64,000 bases of DNA from Eucalyptus grandis. Taxonomy: Eukaryota > Streptophyta > Magnoliopsida > Myrtales > Myrtaceae. The translations under genes were made by a program, and so were the position numbers. The first letter of the stretch is position 1. Every line of letters begins with the position of its first letter. This document shows positions 37,268 through 48,398 of this stretch, one piece after another. The stretch is from the NCBI RefSeq assembly GCF_016545825.1, contig NC_052612.1, positions 6,448,001 through 6,512,000 of the forward strand, in the 5' to 3' direction. The notes under the pieces were generated by a model that had not been told where the DNA came from, made no database searches, and saw nothing but the letters and a program-made list of their open reading frames with translations.

Positions 37268-40200
37268 TCAAAAGATACGGTGTATCCCGCAATCAAGCAA
37301 GAACTTTCGCATATATCCTAGGGGTACCCTACGTAGCAACCACGCATGAGCCTCGTGGTCAGATAAATCATACAAGAAGCACACGGCAAAGAGAAGTCCA
37401 TACGTAACACAAAAATGGACTCCTTCCTCGATACTCTCGGGGAGCCTCTCCCGTGCCAGATTCAGCCCCACATAAAAGGCTACGAACAGCCCGAGCATAG
37501 CAATTTGAATGCAACCTTCCACGGTCGGGATATATTTCGGCTTTTGACCATAGCTGAACGTTAAACTTGCATAATGTAAGAATATTGCCACGGCGGAGAA
37601 AAGGAACGCAAAATTGTTAGACATCACAAAGGTTTTAAAAAATGGCCTGCCAGCATGAACTGCCATTCCATCGTCATTATAACCTCCCGGAACTGTGAAG
37701 GCCGCGGCGAAGCTTACGGTGGCTATCAGCCCTGCCACTAGTAGTTGAGCATCCATAATGCCTCTTTTTGACAAAGTGAAATCATCTCTATCGGCAATAT
37801 TACTTCCTGTAGTTGTCAATATAGAGGGTTGACCCCAAGCAAATTGATTGTCTAATCTCTTCTTGCCATGTTCAACATACCAGCCTTGAAAACCCGGGAG
37901 TCCATGAGATCCTTTCAACAGGTAATGAACTTTCGTAGTGCCGTAGCCGATCTAAAAAATGTACAGAATATATCAATTAACATGTGAAAGTTTTCCAACG
38001 AAATAATTCAAGAGCCTCAATTTACACACTCAAAATCCATATATAACAAATAGAACTCCAGGCAATTATTAAAATGTCATGGAGAATTCATTCATATCAT
38101 CTCTTTTAGATAAATAGTTATAGTTACGAGTGTGCTATCCCGGTCATGATTTATTCTCCATTTTTCTTCTCTTTTTTTCTTTTCTTTTCTTTCTTTTTTC
38201 TCTTTATGGTATCCCCTAAATTTAGAGAATTTCCATACTAAATGTTTTCCATGTTTTCAAGATAACTAAGATTTAGACAATTACCTTTGAACTAGTTGAA
38301 GACCCCTGTGTTGCTCGGATTTGAAACTTATTGAAATTTTTTGCTTAGATGATATGATATGATCATACAACATAATAGTTACATACATACATGTATCTAT
38401 CAACTAATCAACAGAGTTAACTTATATTCAAATTGCTTTACTAAGTGATTTGTCATAAACTATACCTTCCTATTTGAATAATTTGTCACTGAATAATTTT
38501 AATAAAGCAAAATATTCAATCTTAAAATTGTTTTAAACAACTTATATTTAATGCATTTAATTTTTGGATATTAATACGATTTTTTTTTTCATGAAATCGG
38601 ATTGTAAGTTGGGCTTTAATATGTGGGAATGGGTTAGATGGTTAAAAACTATAAGCATTAAATGGATTATAAAGACTTCTATTTTGAAGATTTTTGCAAT
38701 AATAGCTACTGGCAAGATAATTATTATGCCAATAAAATTTCTATACGACAATGCAAATTCCTAGCTATGTTATAGACTGGAAATAAAAATTCGAATACAA
38801 CTTTTCAACTACAAATTTTTGTTATTTTGCAATACTCATAAATATTGCCTAATTAATTTTTCCATTAGTCTATACATAATTCACATTTTACTTTGTCAAT
38901 AAGTCGTTTTTGTCCACACATCCAATTTATAGATAAATTAATATTTTTAAGAAGAAAAAGAAGAAGAAGATATGACAATACACATTTAGTTAATGATAAA
39001 AAAAATACAATATATACATCCGAAAAAAAACATAAAGACTTCAAATCATGAGTTTAGGTTTGTTGACTATTATATCAGATCACTTCTAAATTCATAAGCT
39101 ATATGAATTGATGTTGATATAATGTTCCTTCAAATCATGAGTTTAGGTTTGTTGACTATTATATCAGATCACATTTAAATTCGTAGCTATATGAATTGAT
39201 GTTGATATTTTGTAGGAACATTAATGATAAAGAAAGACTTTATTTTTTGTCCAATTAAAAATAGTTCGTTTGCTAATTAATGTTAGGTGAGGTGGGAGGC
39301 CACGAAGCCTTGTGATAATGAGGCTCAACCACAAAGTTCAATTCTACCCAATTTTCTTATTCTTGATTGTAATTTATGAATTGTGAAATCACTTCACTCC
39401 GAGGCCCTTTTTCAAATGTGTGTCCAACTGATTTGGAACGAGAATTGAAAAAATAATTAATATGCTTAAACATTCGAATAAACAAAACAAAGTTGACGCA
39501 AAAAGACTTCAATTGGGTAGTTTGTTTGCACATGAAATGAGTATCACTCGGGCCACAGTTTCTAAATGATATTGAAGAAATTTCTCTAAAAGTGAACAAA
39601 TCGAGCTCTATAATGTTCAAGCAAGCATACCTCCTTATAAGTATCAAAATGTCAATTGCGGTCAAATGATCCTTATTTTTAGCCAAATGGTCCACCCTCT
39701 TGTCTTGTGCAAGTATGAATATGATGTTGTAACTTCTATGAAGTGCAGCCAAATGCAGAGCCGTGTTTCCATCGGTGTCTTGTTCGTTGATGAGATACTT
39801 CAGGTTTGGCATTCGTAGTATGTACGTAACTACATTCACTCGTCCACCGACAACAGCTGCATGAAGAGCCGTCTGCCCTTTGGTGTTTATTATGTCAAAA
39901 GCGTCGGGACATGATCTAACAAGCTCGTCAATGACCTTGGCATGGCCTTGAAATGCTGCAAGGTGAAGAGCCGATTCCCCCGCATTGTCTAAATCGTATG
40001 TCACAGAAGTATCATGTTGGAGGAGTACTCTAACTGCTTCAACTTTGCCCAAGTAAGCAACGTAATGAAGAGGAGTCCACCCCATATCATCTCTTTCTCT
40101 GATCGCTTCTGGTCTTTTCTCCATGATTTTCTCCCAAACTTTGCATATAAAATAGGAAAATGTTATGATTTAGTCTGTTTATAGCATCTAGACATAGATA

Positions 40201-41683
40201 CTAAAACTGCGCTTCATCGTGTTAAGTTTTTCCCATTTTGTGTGTACTAGGAAGGACTATGTCATGGTAATTTGAAGTTTTTTCCGGCGATCTTGTGTAA
40301 CACTTGTAGAACCTGACTGCTTTCAATCTAGCATAATGCAGAAATTCATAAAGTTTATCAATTGAAAAGTGAAATTGTTATAAATTCGTTAAGCAGTTTG
40401 AGAAGAAGTTTCTCATATTTTTAGCAAGGCATTTGCACTATCAAGTCTAGAATAAAAGGCTAAAATTTACTTCAATGCCAATCATTTTATGGAAAATATC
40501 CTGTCCAACTCAACTTTATAAGAGGATTTAGATAATGAAAGAGGACTAGCACCTTCTACATTTTCAAAAGTAAAATCATTGCATCCCTTTCCTTTCAAGT
40601 CATCATAATTTACCCTCAAGGATTAAGAAATTTAGCATATATACCCTGATCCTTTGTATATATATTGCCACGTGCCCCATCATCACTTGCAAGCTGAAAA
40701 TATTGGTATAATTTAGGAAATAAAAAGTAAGAGAACAAGATCTAGAAAAACGTGTAGAAAGAAATTAGCGTGTGCGAAATGCTATTACCAACACTGTAAA
40801 TAGCAATTTTTCCGAATCAATGGATAATCTAAAATGGATACTATTTTTTTTAGTCCGCGTTTCAAGAGAAGACGAATCGGTTGGACTTATTTTATAGTCG
40901 ATAAGTAAAACAATAAAGAAAATGCAATGAGAATTACAACTGAAATCTTTCCAAAACATAACCCTCGTATATAACTAATCAAATAGCATGTTCGACCTCT
41001 CCCCAAACTAAACATAATAATAAATAAATAAGTTTTGGATTTGCTATCACTGGGCTTAGTATCTTGTAATACTTACTGGTCAATGAGAGAGAGATTCCGG
41101 CATGCAAAGCTGTCAAACCCTTAGGGCCCTTATGAGAGGATGACCATGAGAAAGCACCTAAAATCAGCCCAATGGCATGAGAAAGTTGTCGATCTGTTGC
41201 AAGATAAAGTGGAGACTCATCGGCAGCATTAATAATATCACACAGTTGAGAATCTTCTTCAATCAACAACTGCACCACCAAATTATGGCCTCCTCTTATT
41301 GCATGGTGCAGTGCTGTATCCTTATGCAAATTTTGCTTTCGAAGTAGCTCTTTGCATGCATCAACTTGTCCGTTCTCAACAACCCAATGAAGTAATTTTG
41401 TGAAATCAGTGAAGACTCGAACCACTTCGCAACTTCCCACTTTGGCAGCAAGATGCAGGGGAGTGTCTCCTTTGTCGTTAACTTGCCAAAGAAGGGACGG
41501 TCCTGATGGACATTGAAGAAGATGTTCAATGAAATTTACTTGCCCGTATTGAGCTGCAACGTGAAGAATGTTGTTCTCCTTTGGTGTTGTTTGGTCGAAA
41601 AGGTCCTCTCCATTTCCTAAAATTATTGTCTCAAAGGAATCAAAGTCTCCCGACTTTACAGCCTCATACACTTTAGGATGCAT
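37268..41683 (-). CDS. ACD6-like ankyrin-repeat/PGG membrane protein, copy C (three exons, one frameshift)
   Basis: Exon 1 is 41,683-41,077 (ATG at MHPKVYE, donor A|GTAAGT), exon 2 is 40,138-39,631 (acceptor AAAG|TTTGGG, donor GAG|GTATGC) and exon 3 is 37,951-37,268 (acceptor TTTTTTAG|ATCGGC). Exon 1 carries about five ankyrin repeats (NILHVAAQYGQ, DTPLHLAAKVG, DTALHHAIRGG, ESPLYLAT, LTALHAG). Exon 2 carries four (WTPLHYVAYLG, SALHLAAFQGH, QTALHAAVVGG, NTALHLAALH). Exon 3 carries the PGG domain (FTVPGGYNDDG) and about four membrane segments. Exon 2 has one base fewer than copies A and B just before its donor, so the spliced frame meets TGA at 37,917-37,915. Either the copy is a recent pseudogene making a soluble ankyrin protein, or the base is an assembly error. 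ACD6 relatives act in salicylate-linked defence at membranes. Confidence 0.8.
39039..39212 (+). repeat. 89-bp tandem duplication in intron 2 of copy C
   Basis: Two near-identical units beginning CTTCAAATCATGAGTTTAGG, repeating TTGACTATTATATCAGATCAC and ATATGAATTGATGTTGATAT. The other ANK copies have a single unit. Confidence 0.85.
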
Positions 41684-41754
41684 TCTCAAGAGGAATTGAC
41701 TAAAGGAAGAAGATTGGGGAGGAAATGTTTTTAAGCTTCTCAAGAGCACCCAAA

Positions 41755-41775
41755 AGGAGACTATTATATGTGTAT
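41755..41775 (-). promoter_or_regulatory. TATA-like element upstream of ANK copy C
   Basis: On the minus strand CACATATAATAG lies about 80 bases before the ATG. The leader between them contains the ~50-base motif shared with copy A. Inferred from sequence only. Confidence 0.35.
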
Positions 41776-42329
41776 CTATAAAATGTGAATATATCAGGCT
41801 TCTTGTTGTGAAATTTTTGTTCTCTTGAGAGCAAATTTATAATACCGAAGTGGTGGAATCAAGACAAGTTTGAAAAAAAAAAAAAAATCGACGTCTAGGT
41901 AGACATGTGGTCTTCGTTGGGTAGGTAGCAAAGATAACCTCCTTCGTTAATCTTCAGCCAAGTGAATATTCTAAGGAAAATGCTTGGCTAACATTAGCTT
42001 GGAAAACGGACGGTGAATCCTCGGCCACACAATTTGGATGAGAGAGAGGGAGACTTGTGTCTTGTTTGGAAACTTCCTAGTACTTGTGTTTCAGAAAGGA
42101 AATTTTTGTGGACATTCTCTGATTATCACACTTGAGACAATGATGAACCTTCAAGGATGGTGTCATCGAGATAGGAAAATCCTAACGAATCCACATTTAA
42201 CGGTTAGGATTTATCCAATTACTTGACTTGATCAATATTGTCATCCAAAGATAGATAATTGATGTACAATGTCACTCTCTCTACCGTTCCCAAGACGAGT
42301 AGACAAAAGTAAAATTAAAGTTCAAGTGC

Positions 42330-42565
42330 AAGAAATGTCTTTGAGCTTATCAAGATGACTTGACTAACAGATGGATGTTAGAAAGGAAATTTCTTAGAAC
42401 TTTTCAATAAAACTTTTTTGAACTTTCAACTAGACTAAAGGAAAGATATTATTGGGGAGGACATTTCTTGAAACATTTCAAAGGAATTGACTAAAAAGAG
42501 GTTATTGAGAATAAATTTCTTGAATTTTTCAACAGGACAGGATTAAAAGGAGGATGTTGGGAGCA
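42330..42565. repeat. Degenerate ~50-bp repeats matching ANK 5' leaders
   Basis: Four to five imperfect units with GAAATTTCTTGAACTTTTCAA-like and GGACTAGACTAAAGGAGGATG-like parts. Single units of the same motif form the leaders of copies A (about 4,985-5,075) and C (about 41,690-41,755). Confidence 0.6.
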
Positions 42566-42578
42566 AATTCAATGGAGG

Positions 42579-42966
42579 ATGTTGCATGGTGCAGCGCGGT
42601 ATCCTTATGCAAATTCTGCTTTCGAAGTAGCTCTCTACATGCATCAACTTGTCCATTCTCAACAACCCAATGAAGTAATTTTGTGAAATCAGTGAAGACT
42701 TGAACCACTTCGCAACTTCCCACTTTAGCAGCAAGATGCAGGGGAGTGTCTCCTTTGTCGTTAACTTGCCAAAGAAGGGATGGTCCTGATGGACATTGAA
42801 GAAGACCTTCAATGAAATTTACTTGCCTGTATTGAGCCGCAACATGAAGAATGTTGTTCACCTTTGGTGTTGTTTGGTGGAAAAGGTCCTCTCCATTTCC
42901 TGAAATTATTGTCTCCAAGGAATCAAAGTCTCCCAACTTTACAACCTCATACACTTTAGGATGCAT
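42579..42966 (-). pseudogene. Partial duplicate of ANK exon 1 (5' half)
   Basis: It starts MHPKVYEVVKLGDFDSLET with ATG at 42,966, continues with NNILHVAAQYRQ and DTPLHLAAKVG, and stops matching after DTALHHA at 42,579. It is nearly identical to copy C exon 1, whose ATG is 1,283 bases away. Sequence upstream of both ATGs also matches (GTAGGTAGCAA and TTCAGCCAAGTGAAT near 41.93 and 43.30 kb). This is a tandem duplication of promoter plus half an exon. It lacks the rest of exon 1, exon 2 and the PGG exon. A TATA-like TTTATATACAC lies about 55 bases upstream (about 43,017-43,027). Confidence 0.85.
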
Positions 42967-43409
42967 TCTCACTGTCTCTCTACCTTTCTCGAGATATAGA
43001 GCAATTGTGAGTGAACTTGTGTATATAAAGAATGAGTTCAAGTGGGAGGAATTTATTTCATAATATAATTTTTAAAAAGCCATATTGCTCTAATTCTTGG
43101 AAGTTTCCGTTCTCCCACACGCAAATTAAAAGGAAAGCACAGGTCTCCCTGTAGCTTCTTTTTTCTTTTTCTCTTTTTTTCTTTTAAACTTCTAAGGCAT
43201 CTTGTCTTCTACTTTTCCATAAGAAGCAAAACCATTTCACATCCAGGATACTTCCTGGAACATGGTAACTTTAGATTTCTACGCCTTCCCCATGTGAGGT
43301 AGGTAGCAACGAGAACCACCCTCGATAGTTCTTCAGCCAAGTGAATGTCTAAGGAACCTTCAAGGATGGAGTCATCGGATCGTCTCATCAAGGCTGAATC
43401 AACTGCTTA

Positions 43410-44764
43410 TGAAGTTACCAATTACTATCACAACCACTGTTGCCGTTACCATGCACCAGCCCTACCCCTATTTCTAACATCCCACTATCATTCCAAATCT
43501 AACAACATGCCACCGTTGTCACTAAATTTAACATTGACACCTAAATTATGATTTTATCTAATCATTTATTACACTAAAAATTAGGGATTGGGTTCAATCC
43601 CTAAACAAAAAATATCAACATAACATAGTTTGCATAATGGGGAGTGCGTACCATGGAATATCACGCAGGCAATTTTTTCTTATAGAGTGGTGCCACTAAA
43701 AATTGAGATGCCTTGGCTGAAAGTTCTGAGTTAATTGCCAATCTATGATTGTGGGGGCCCACTTATGGATTGTGGAGACTGAGAGATGATGAAGCTGTGA
43801 TTATGGGGGCACACTCGAAAGGATGAGGAGAATTCGGTGGCTTCTTTTCCGTGAATGACGGCCTCACAAATTTAAAGGAACGTGTCATAGGAGACATGAC
43901 AATTTTTTGGGAGCGTGATTACCTCGGTCCTTGGCGAAAAGTCAAAGGATTTGGGACAGGGGAACATATCGCGACTTATCTTCTCTAAACGGAGCGTACT
44001 GAAGGCAAAAGCAAACTAACAAGGCAAAGTGTTGTAGAGGGCCGTTTACTTAACGAAGGAAAAGAGAAGAATTCTTTCCAACTAGTGAATGGCAAAATCT
44101 CAGCAGTTAAGGCACAAAATTCCAAAAGATAAGGAGATATCGCCAATATTCAACGTTCACTATGCCCTGTTGTTGTCACCATTAAGCCTCGATGGTCACT
44201 GCCCCCTGCCGCCCCTGACATCACCGCTCCACCCAATCAAGCCAAGTCCGCATCATTCCCTTCGGTGCCATGAATGTGGCCACCAACGCAGCGACGAGTC
44301 CAAACCATACGCCAGACATTAGGTTTCCAGCCAAACTAAAGAGACCCGCCAGTCCGGCCAACTCCTGCAGCCGTTGTTCGCCACCAACATCGATTAACCA
44401 GCACCGGCGAGCATCAATTCTGCCCTGCAATCGTGCTGTGAAGCCGCCACTAAGAAACAGACGAGGACGAGCAGGCGAACCAAAGTGCGCTCGCTGACGG
44501 TTTGCAACCTGAGCAACGGCCAACAAACTTTCTCCGTCGCATCAGTTTAGCTGCAGCTTCCAGGCCCCGCTCACAGCAGTCACTAGCCTTGCCGATGCAC
44601 GCCAGTATCCCTGTTGTTGTCTTGTCCAGCCTGTTAGAAAAATATTATATAACATGAAAAATAAGGATTGTTAGGAATCTATTAAAAATAATGAGAAAAT
44701 AAGATTAATTATCTAAGGCCTGTAAACATTGTCCTTAAGGACAATATCCTTATAATTTATTTTC
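43410..44764. other. Intergenic region, no confident gene
   Basis: Includes a GC-richer stretch (44.15-44.62 kb) with overlapping ORFs on both strands and no recognisable family. Possibly a TE core or decayed leader. Confidence 0.4.
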
Positions 44765-45640
44765 ATCATATCAATTGTGATTATTTACTTACCCTTAATT
44801 ATACCCATGAATGGACATTGTTTAGTGGTATAGGATACTAAAATAATTAAAATATCAAATGAATCTTAGGTAATAAACCAATCAAGTTAGGGTATCGAGA
44901 GGAGACTAGTTGGATAATTAGTGTAATTAAGTTCCCGATCTTAAAATCTCCGGTTGCGTAAAAGGTGAAATATTTCCCCTATCTTACTTGGCTCCTATCC
45001 TGCCTTAATAAGCTAACATAAGCTCCTTTATGTAGGGTAAGTCATACTATAGTATTGAAAATTCTAATGTCACACTAGTTAAGGGTTTGGGAGGACCCGA
45101 ACTATTTGAGAACTGTCGGTCCACTTTTGGCATTATCTCTAACTCATCTTTCCCCAAAAGTGTTGGGAGGTTGTGACAAGGAGATTTCTCTCGCCGACAT
45201 GGAAAAGTACATAGTCCCCTAATTTACAGCTCCCAACACAGATAATGCAGCTTCAATGAAGAACATGGCGATGGGAATGGCTTCTTGTAGTTGGACCCCA
45301 ACGGTTCGGGGTTTGTATCGATGAATGGTTAGGTTGTTCGAGGATTGGCCACTGCTCCTCTCTATGCATTAGCGAGTGATGCATATATTCCACAAGCAAA
45401 TACAAAAGATGAAGCGAAATGATTGTTTTTTGCATGAGTGGGTGATTGAATTTTTATAGGTTGATATGGAGATACATTTTTGGCGCTGCCAACCTAATTA
45501 TTTAATGATGTTACTCACTCGATTGACTTTGAACGCTCTGAGATTACATAGAAAGATGACATTCCCCACTTTTATGATGGCTAACGAAGCTGTTGACACT
45601 GACAGGTTTTAAATTTTACAAATGACATAAAAGTGCTCGA
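44765..45640. repeat. ANK-array intergenic block, copy 3 (truncated)
   Basis: Matches 17.8-18.66 kb of block 1 in order: TTTAGTGGTATAGGATACTAAAATA, GATAATTAGTGTAAT, GTAGTTGGACCCCA and GAATGGTTAGGTTGTT all recur. It leads into the 3' end of ANK copy D as block 2 leads into copy C. Confidence 0.8.
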
Positions 45641-45749
45641 AATCGACGACTGGCTGACAAAGCAAAGAGAAAATTTCCGGTGAGCAAGGTCACTGGTTTG
45701 CAGAACCAGCCCAACCGAAAATGACAGTAAAAAACTTTCGGTTGTATCC

Positions 45750-46398
45750 TCATCTGGGAGAACTACCTAGCAGCCACGAATGAGCCTCGGGGTCGGTGAA
45801 CTCATAAATGAAGCACAAAGTGGACAGAAATCCATACGCAATATAAGGAGCGACTCTTTCCGCGGTACTCCCGGTGGGCCTGATCAATATAGTGAACATC
45901 CCGAAAATATAGGCGAGCCCCATCGCGGCTATCGCAACTTCAATGCAACCTCCCACAGTCGGGATGTATTTCGGCTCTTGACGATAGCTGAACGCACAAC
46001 TTTGACAATGTAAGATTATTGCCAGGACAGAGAGAAGGAAAGCAACACTATTGCATAGGACAAAGGCTTGGAAATCTGCCCTGCCAGCAAGAATCGCCAT
46101 TCCCCGGTTGGGTCCGTCGTTGTTATAACCTCCAGGCATTGCGACGGCCGCAGTGAAGCTCACTGTGGCTATGAGTGCTGCCACTAGTAGTTGAACGTCC
46201 ACAATGCTTTTTTTTTTATAAATCGAAATTATCTCGGTTGGCAATGTTATTTCCTATGATTGTAGACAAAGATGGTTGACCCTGAACAAATTGCTTTTCT
46301 AACCTCTTCTTACCATGTTCAATGAACCAGGCTTGAAAGCCCGAGATTCCATGAGATCCTTCCAATAGGTAAGAAACATTTCTAGCACCGAAGCCGAT
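45750..46398 (-). pseudogene. ACD6-like PGG exon, copy D (isolated)
   Basis: Acceptor CTTTAG|ATCGGC at 46,399; the frame then reads IGFGARNVSYLLEGSHGISG. After RDNFDL there is a TAA and one extra base in a run of ten A (about 46,208-46,217), which breaks the frame. The second frame has VDVQLLVAALIATVSFTAAV, MPGGYNNDGPNRGMAILAGR and four hydrophobic segments, ending prematurely at 45,750. Intron 2 homology continues rightwards to about 48,395, where a copia element begins, so exons 1 and 2 were lost. Confidence 0.85.
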
Positions 46399-46539
46399 CT
46401 AAAGATGTACAAGATGTATCAATTAATGAGTGAAAGTTTTCTAGACAAATACTTCAAGATCCTCACTTTACAAACTCAAAATCTATTTATAACAATCAGA
46501 ACTTGCAACGAGTGGTGAACCATCATGAAAAATTCAATG

Positions 46540-47297
46540 GAAAAATTGTTCTGAAATTCATAAGTTTATTGGACTTTTGTCAATTCAGTCATAAACCTTT
46601 TAATTTTGCCAATTGAGTCATGGATTTTTTCACATTTTGCAAATTGAATCCATTTGGCCAAATTTTGTTGGAAGTCACTGACATAGACATCGATCATCCT
46701 ATGTGACATAACCAAAGACTAATATGAACATTTTAATATATTATTTATTTATTTATTTTATTTTTCCCCTCTATTCAATCTCCAGCCTTAGTGAGCTCTA
46801 GTAAAGCCCCCAACCGCCCCCAACCCAGCCACAAGTGAGGCCAAGCCTTGCCAAGGGTAAGCAAGACTTGCCAATGGCGGGCAAGGCCGACCTCACCCAC
46901 CCTAGCGAGGCTCGCCCTCGCTAGTGGCTAGCAGGGGCAAGCTTTGCTTGAGGCTAACAAGGTCAACCTTGCCAACCCTTGCCTCTGACTAGTTGTTGAG
47001 GCTTGGTGACCGGATAAAGGAGGAAGAAAGGGAAAAATAAAATAAAATAAAAAAAAAGGAAAAAATAATAAATTTTTTGAAATATATTAAAATATTAATT
47101 ACAAATTATCCATGTTACCATCGGCCATGCCATGTAGGTTGACCGACGTCTATCTTAGCAACTTTCGATTAAAATTGACTAGATGGACTCAACTAGTAAA
47201 AAGTAAAAATGTTTAAGACTCATTTAGTAAAATTAAAAAGATTTATAACTGAATTGCCAAATATGTGATAGCTTTAGGACTCTTTGGATAATTTTTC
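46540..47297. mobile_element. Mutator-like non-autonomous element with long TIRs
   Basis: The ~200-bp arms are inverted repeats: the left GAAAAATTGTTCTGAAATTC and the right, reverse-complemented, GAAAAATTATCCAAAGAGTC; both continue through AATTCAGT...TAAA and GTTGAGTCCAT-type motifs. Copy C intron 2 (about 38.08 kb) shows the empty site. Flanks suggest a degenerate ~9-bp duplication (AAATTCAAT / AAATCATTC), not certain. The core (46.78-47.02 kb) is GC-rich with GGCAAGGC/GCGAGGCTCG motifs and no transposase. Confidence 0.7.
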
Positions 47298-48398
47298 GAA
47301 ATCATTCAAATCATAGCTGATAAAATAAATGGTAGATAACACCTGTTAATAGAGTTTCGTATAGTAAACAATACAATTACAAGTATGCTATCCAGTCTTG
47401 ATTTATTTTCTAACTTTCTTTTCTTTTTTTTTTCTTTTTATGCTATCCCCTAGTAACAAAGATTTAGACAATCACTTTTGAAGTAGTTGAAGGCCCTTGT
47501 GTTGCCCAAATTTGAGCTTTATACTTATTGAAAATTTTTGTTCCGATGATACAATATGGTCATACAACATATAATTAACAAACGAATATGTATTTATCAA
47601 CCAAACGACAAATTTAATTAATACTCAAATTACTTTACTACGTGATTTGTTTTAAACTATACCTTGTTATTTGAAGACTTTGTCACTGAATAATCTTAAT
47701 AAAGCAAAAATATTCAAACTTAAATTGTTTTTTAACTGTGTGCATTCAACTTTTGGCTATTAATCTGATATTTGGTTTTTCTTTTTTTTCATGCAATCTG
47801 TACCTGGAGCTTTTATTTGGGATAATGAGTTAAATGTTTTAAAAATATAAGCATTAATTGGAGCTATAAAGACTTCTGTTTTAAATAGAACTTTTTAGCT
47901 ACTGGCAAGATAATTATTGTCATATGAAATATTTATAGGACAATGCAAATTCCCACTATGTTATAGATTTAAAAAAAAAATTTGAATACAACATTTTAGC
48001 TACGAATTTTGTTATTTTTACAATACTCACAAATATGGCTTAATCAAATTCTTAATTAGTCAAAGAATATTTGATGTTTACATTTCACAAAATCGTTTCT
48101 ATCCATACATCTACTTTGTAGATAAATTAGCAATTTTGAAAAAAAAAAAAAAAAAAAGAAATATGACCAAACACTTTTACTTAATAACAAAAAAAAAAAA
48201 AAAAACATTATATACCAACTCACATCTTGAAAGAACCATAAAGACTTCTATAGTGAGTTTAGATTTGACTATTATATCAAATCACATAAAAACTACTAAG
48301 CTACGTGAATTGATGTTGATTTTGTTGTAGGAACAATAATGTCAGAGAGAGCCTTTTTATTTTTACAACTAATAATAGTTAGTTTGCTAATTAATTTC

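Noticed and set aside
44089..44526. Overlapping ORFs (77-101 codons) on both strands
   Set aside because: No motif or conservation in the other array units, and no clear coding strand.
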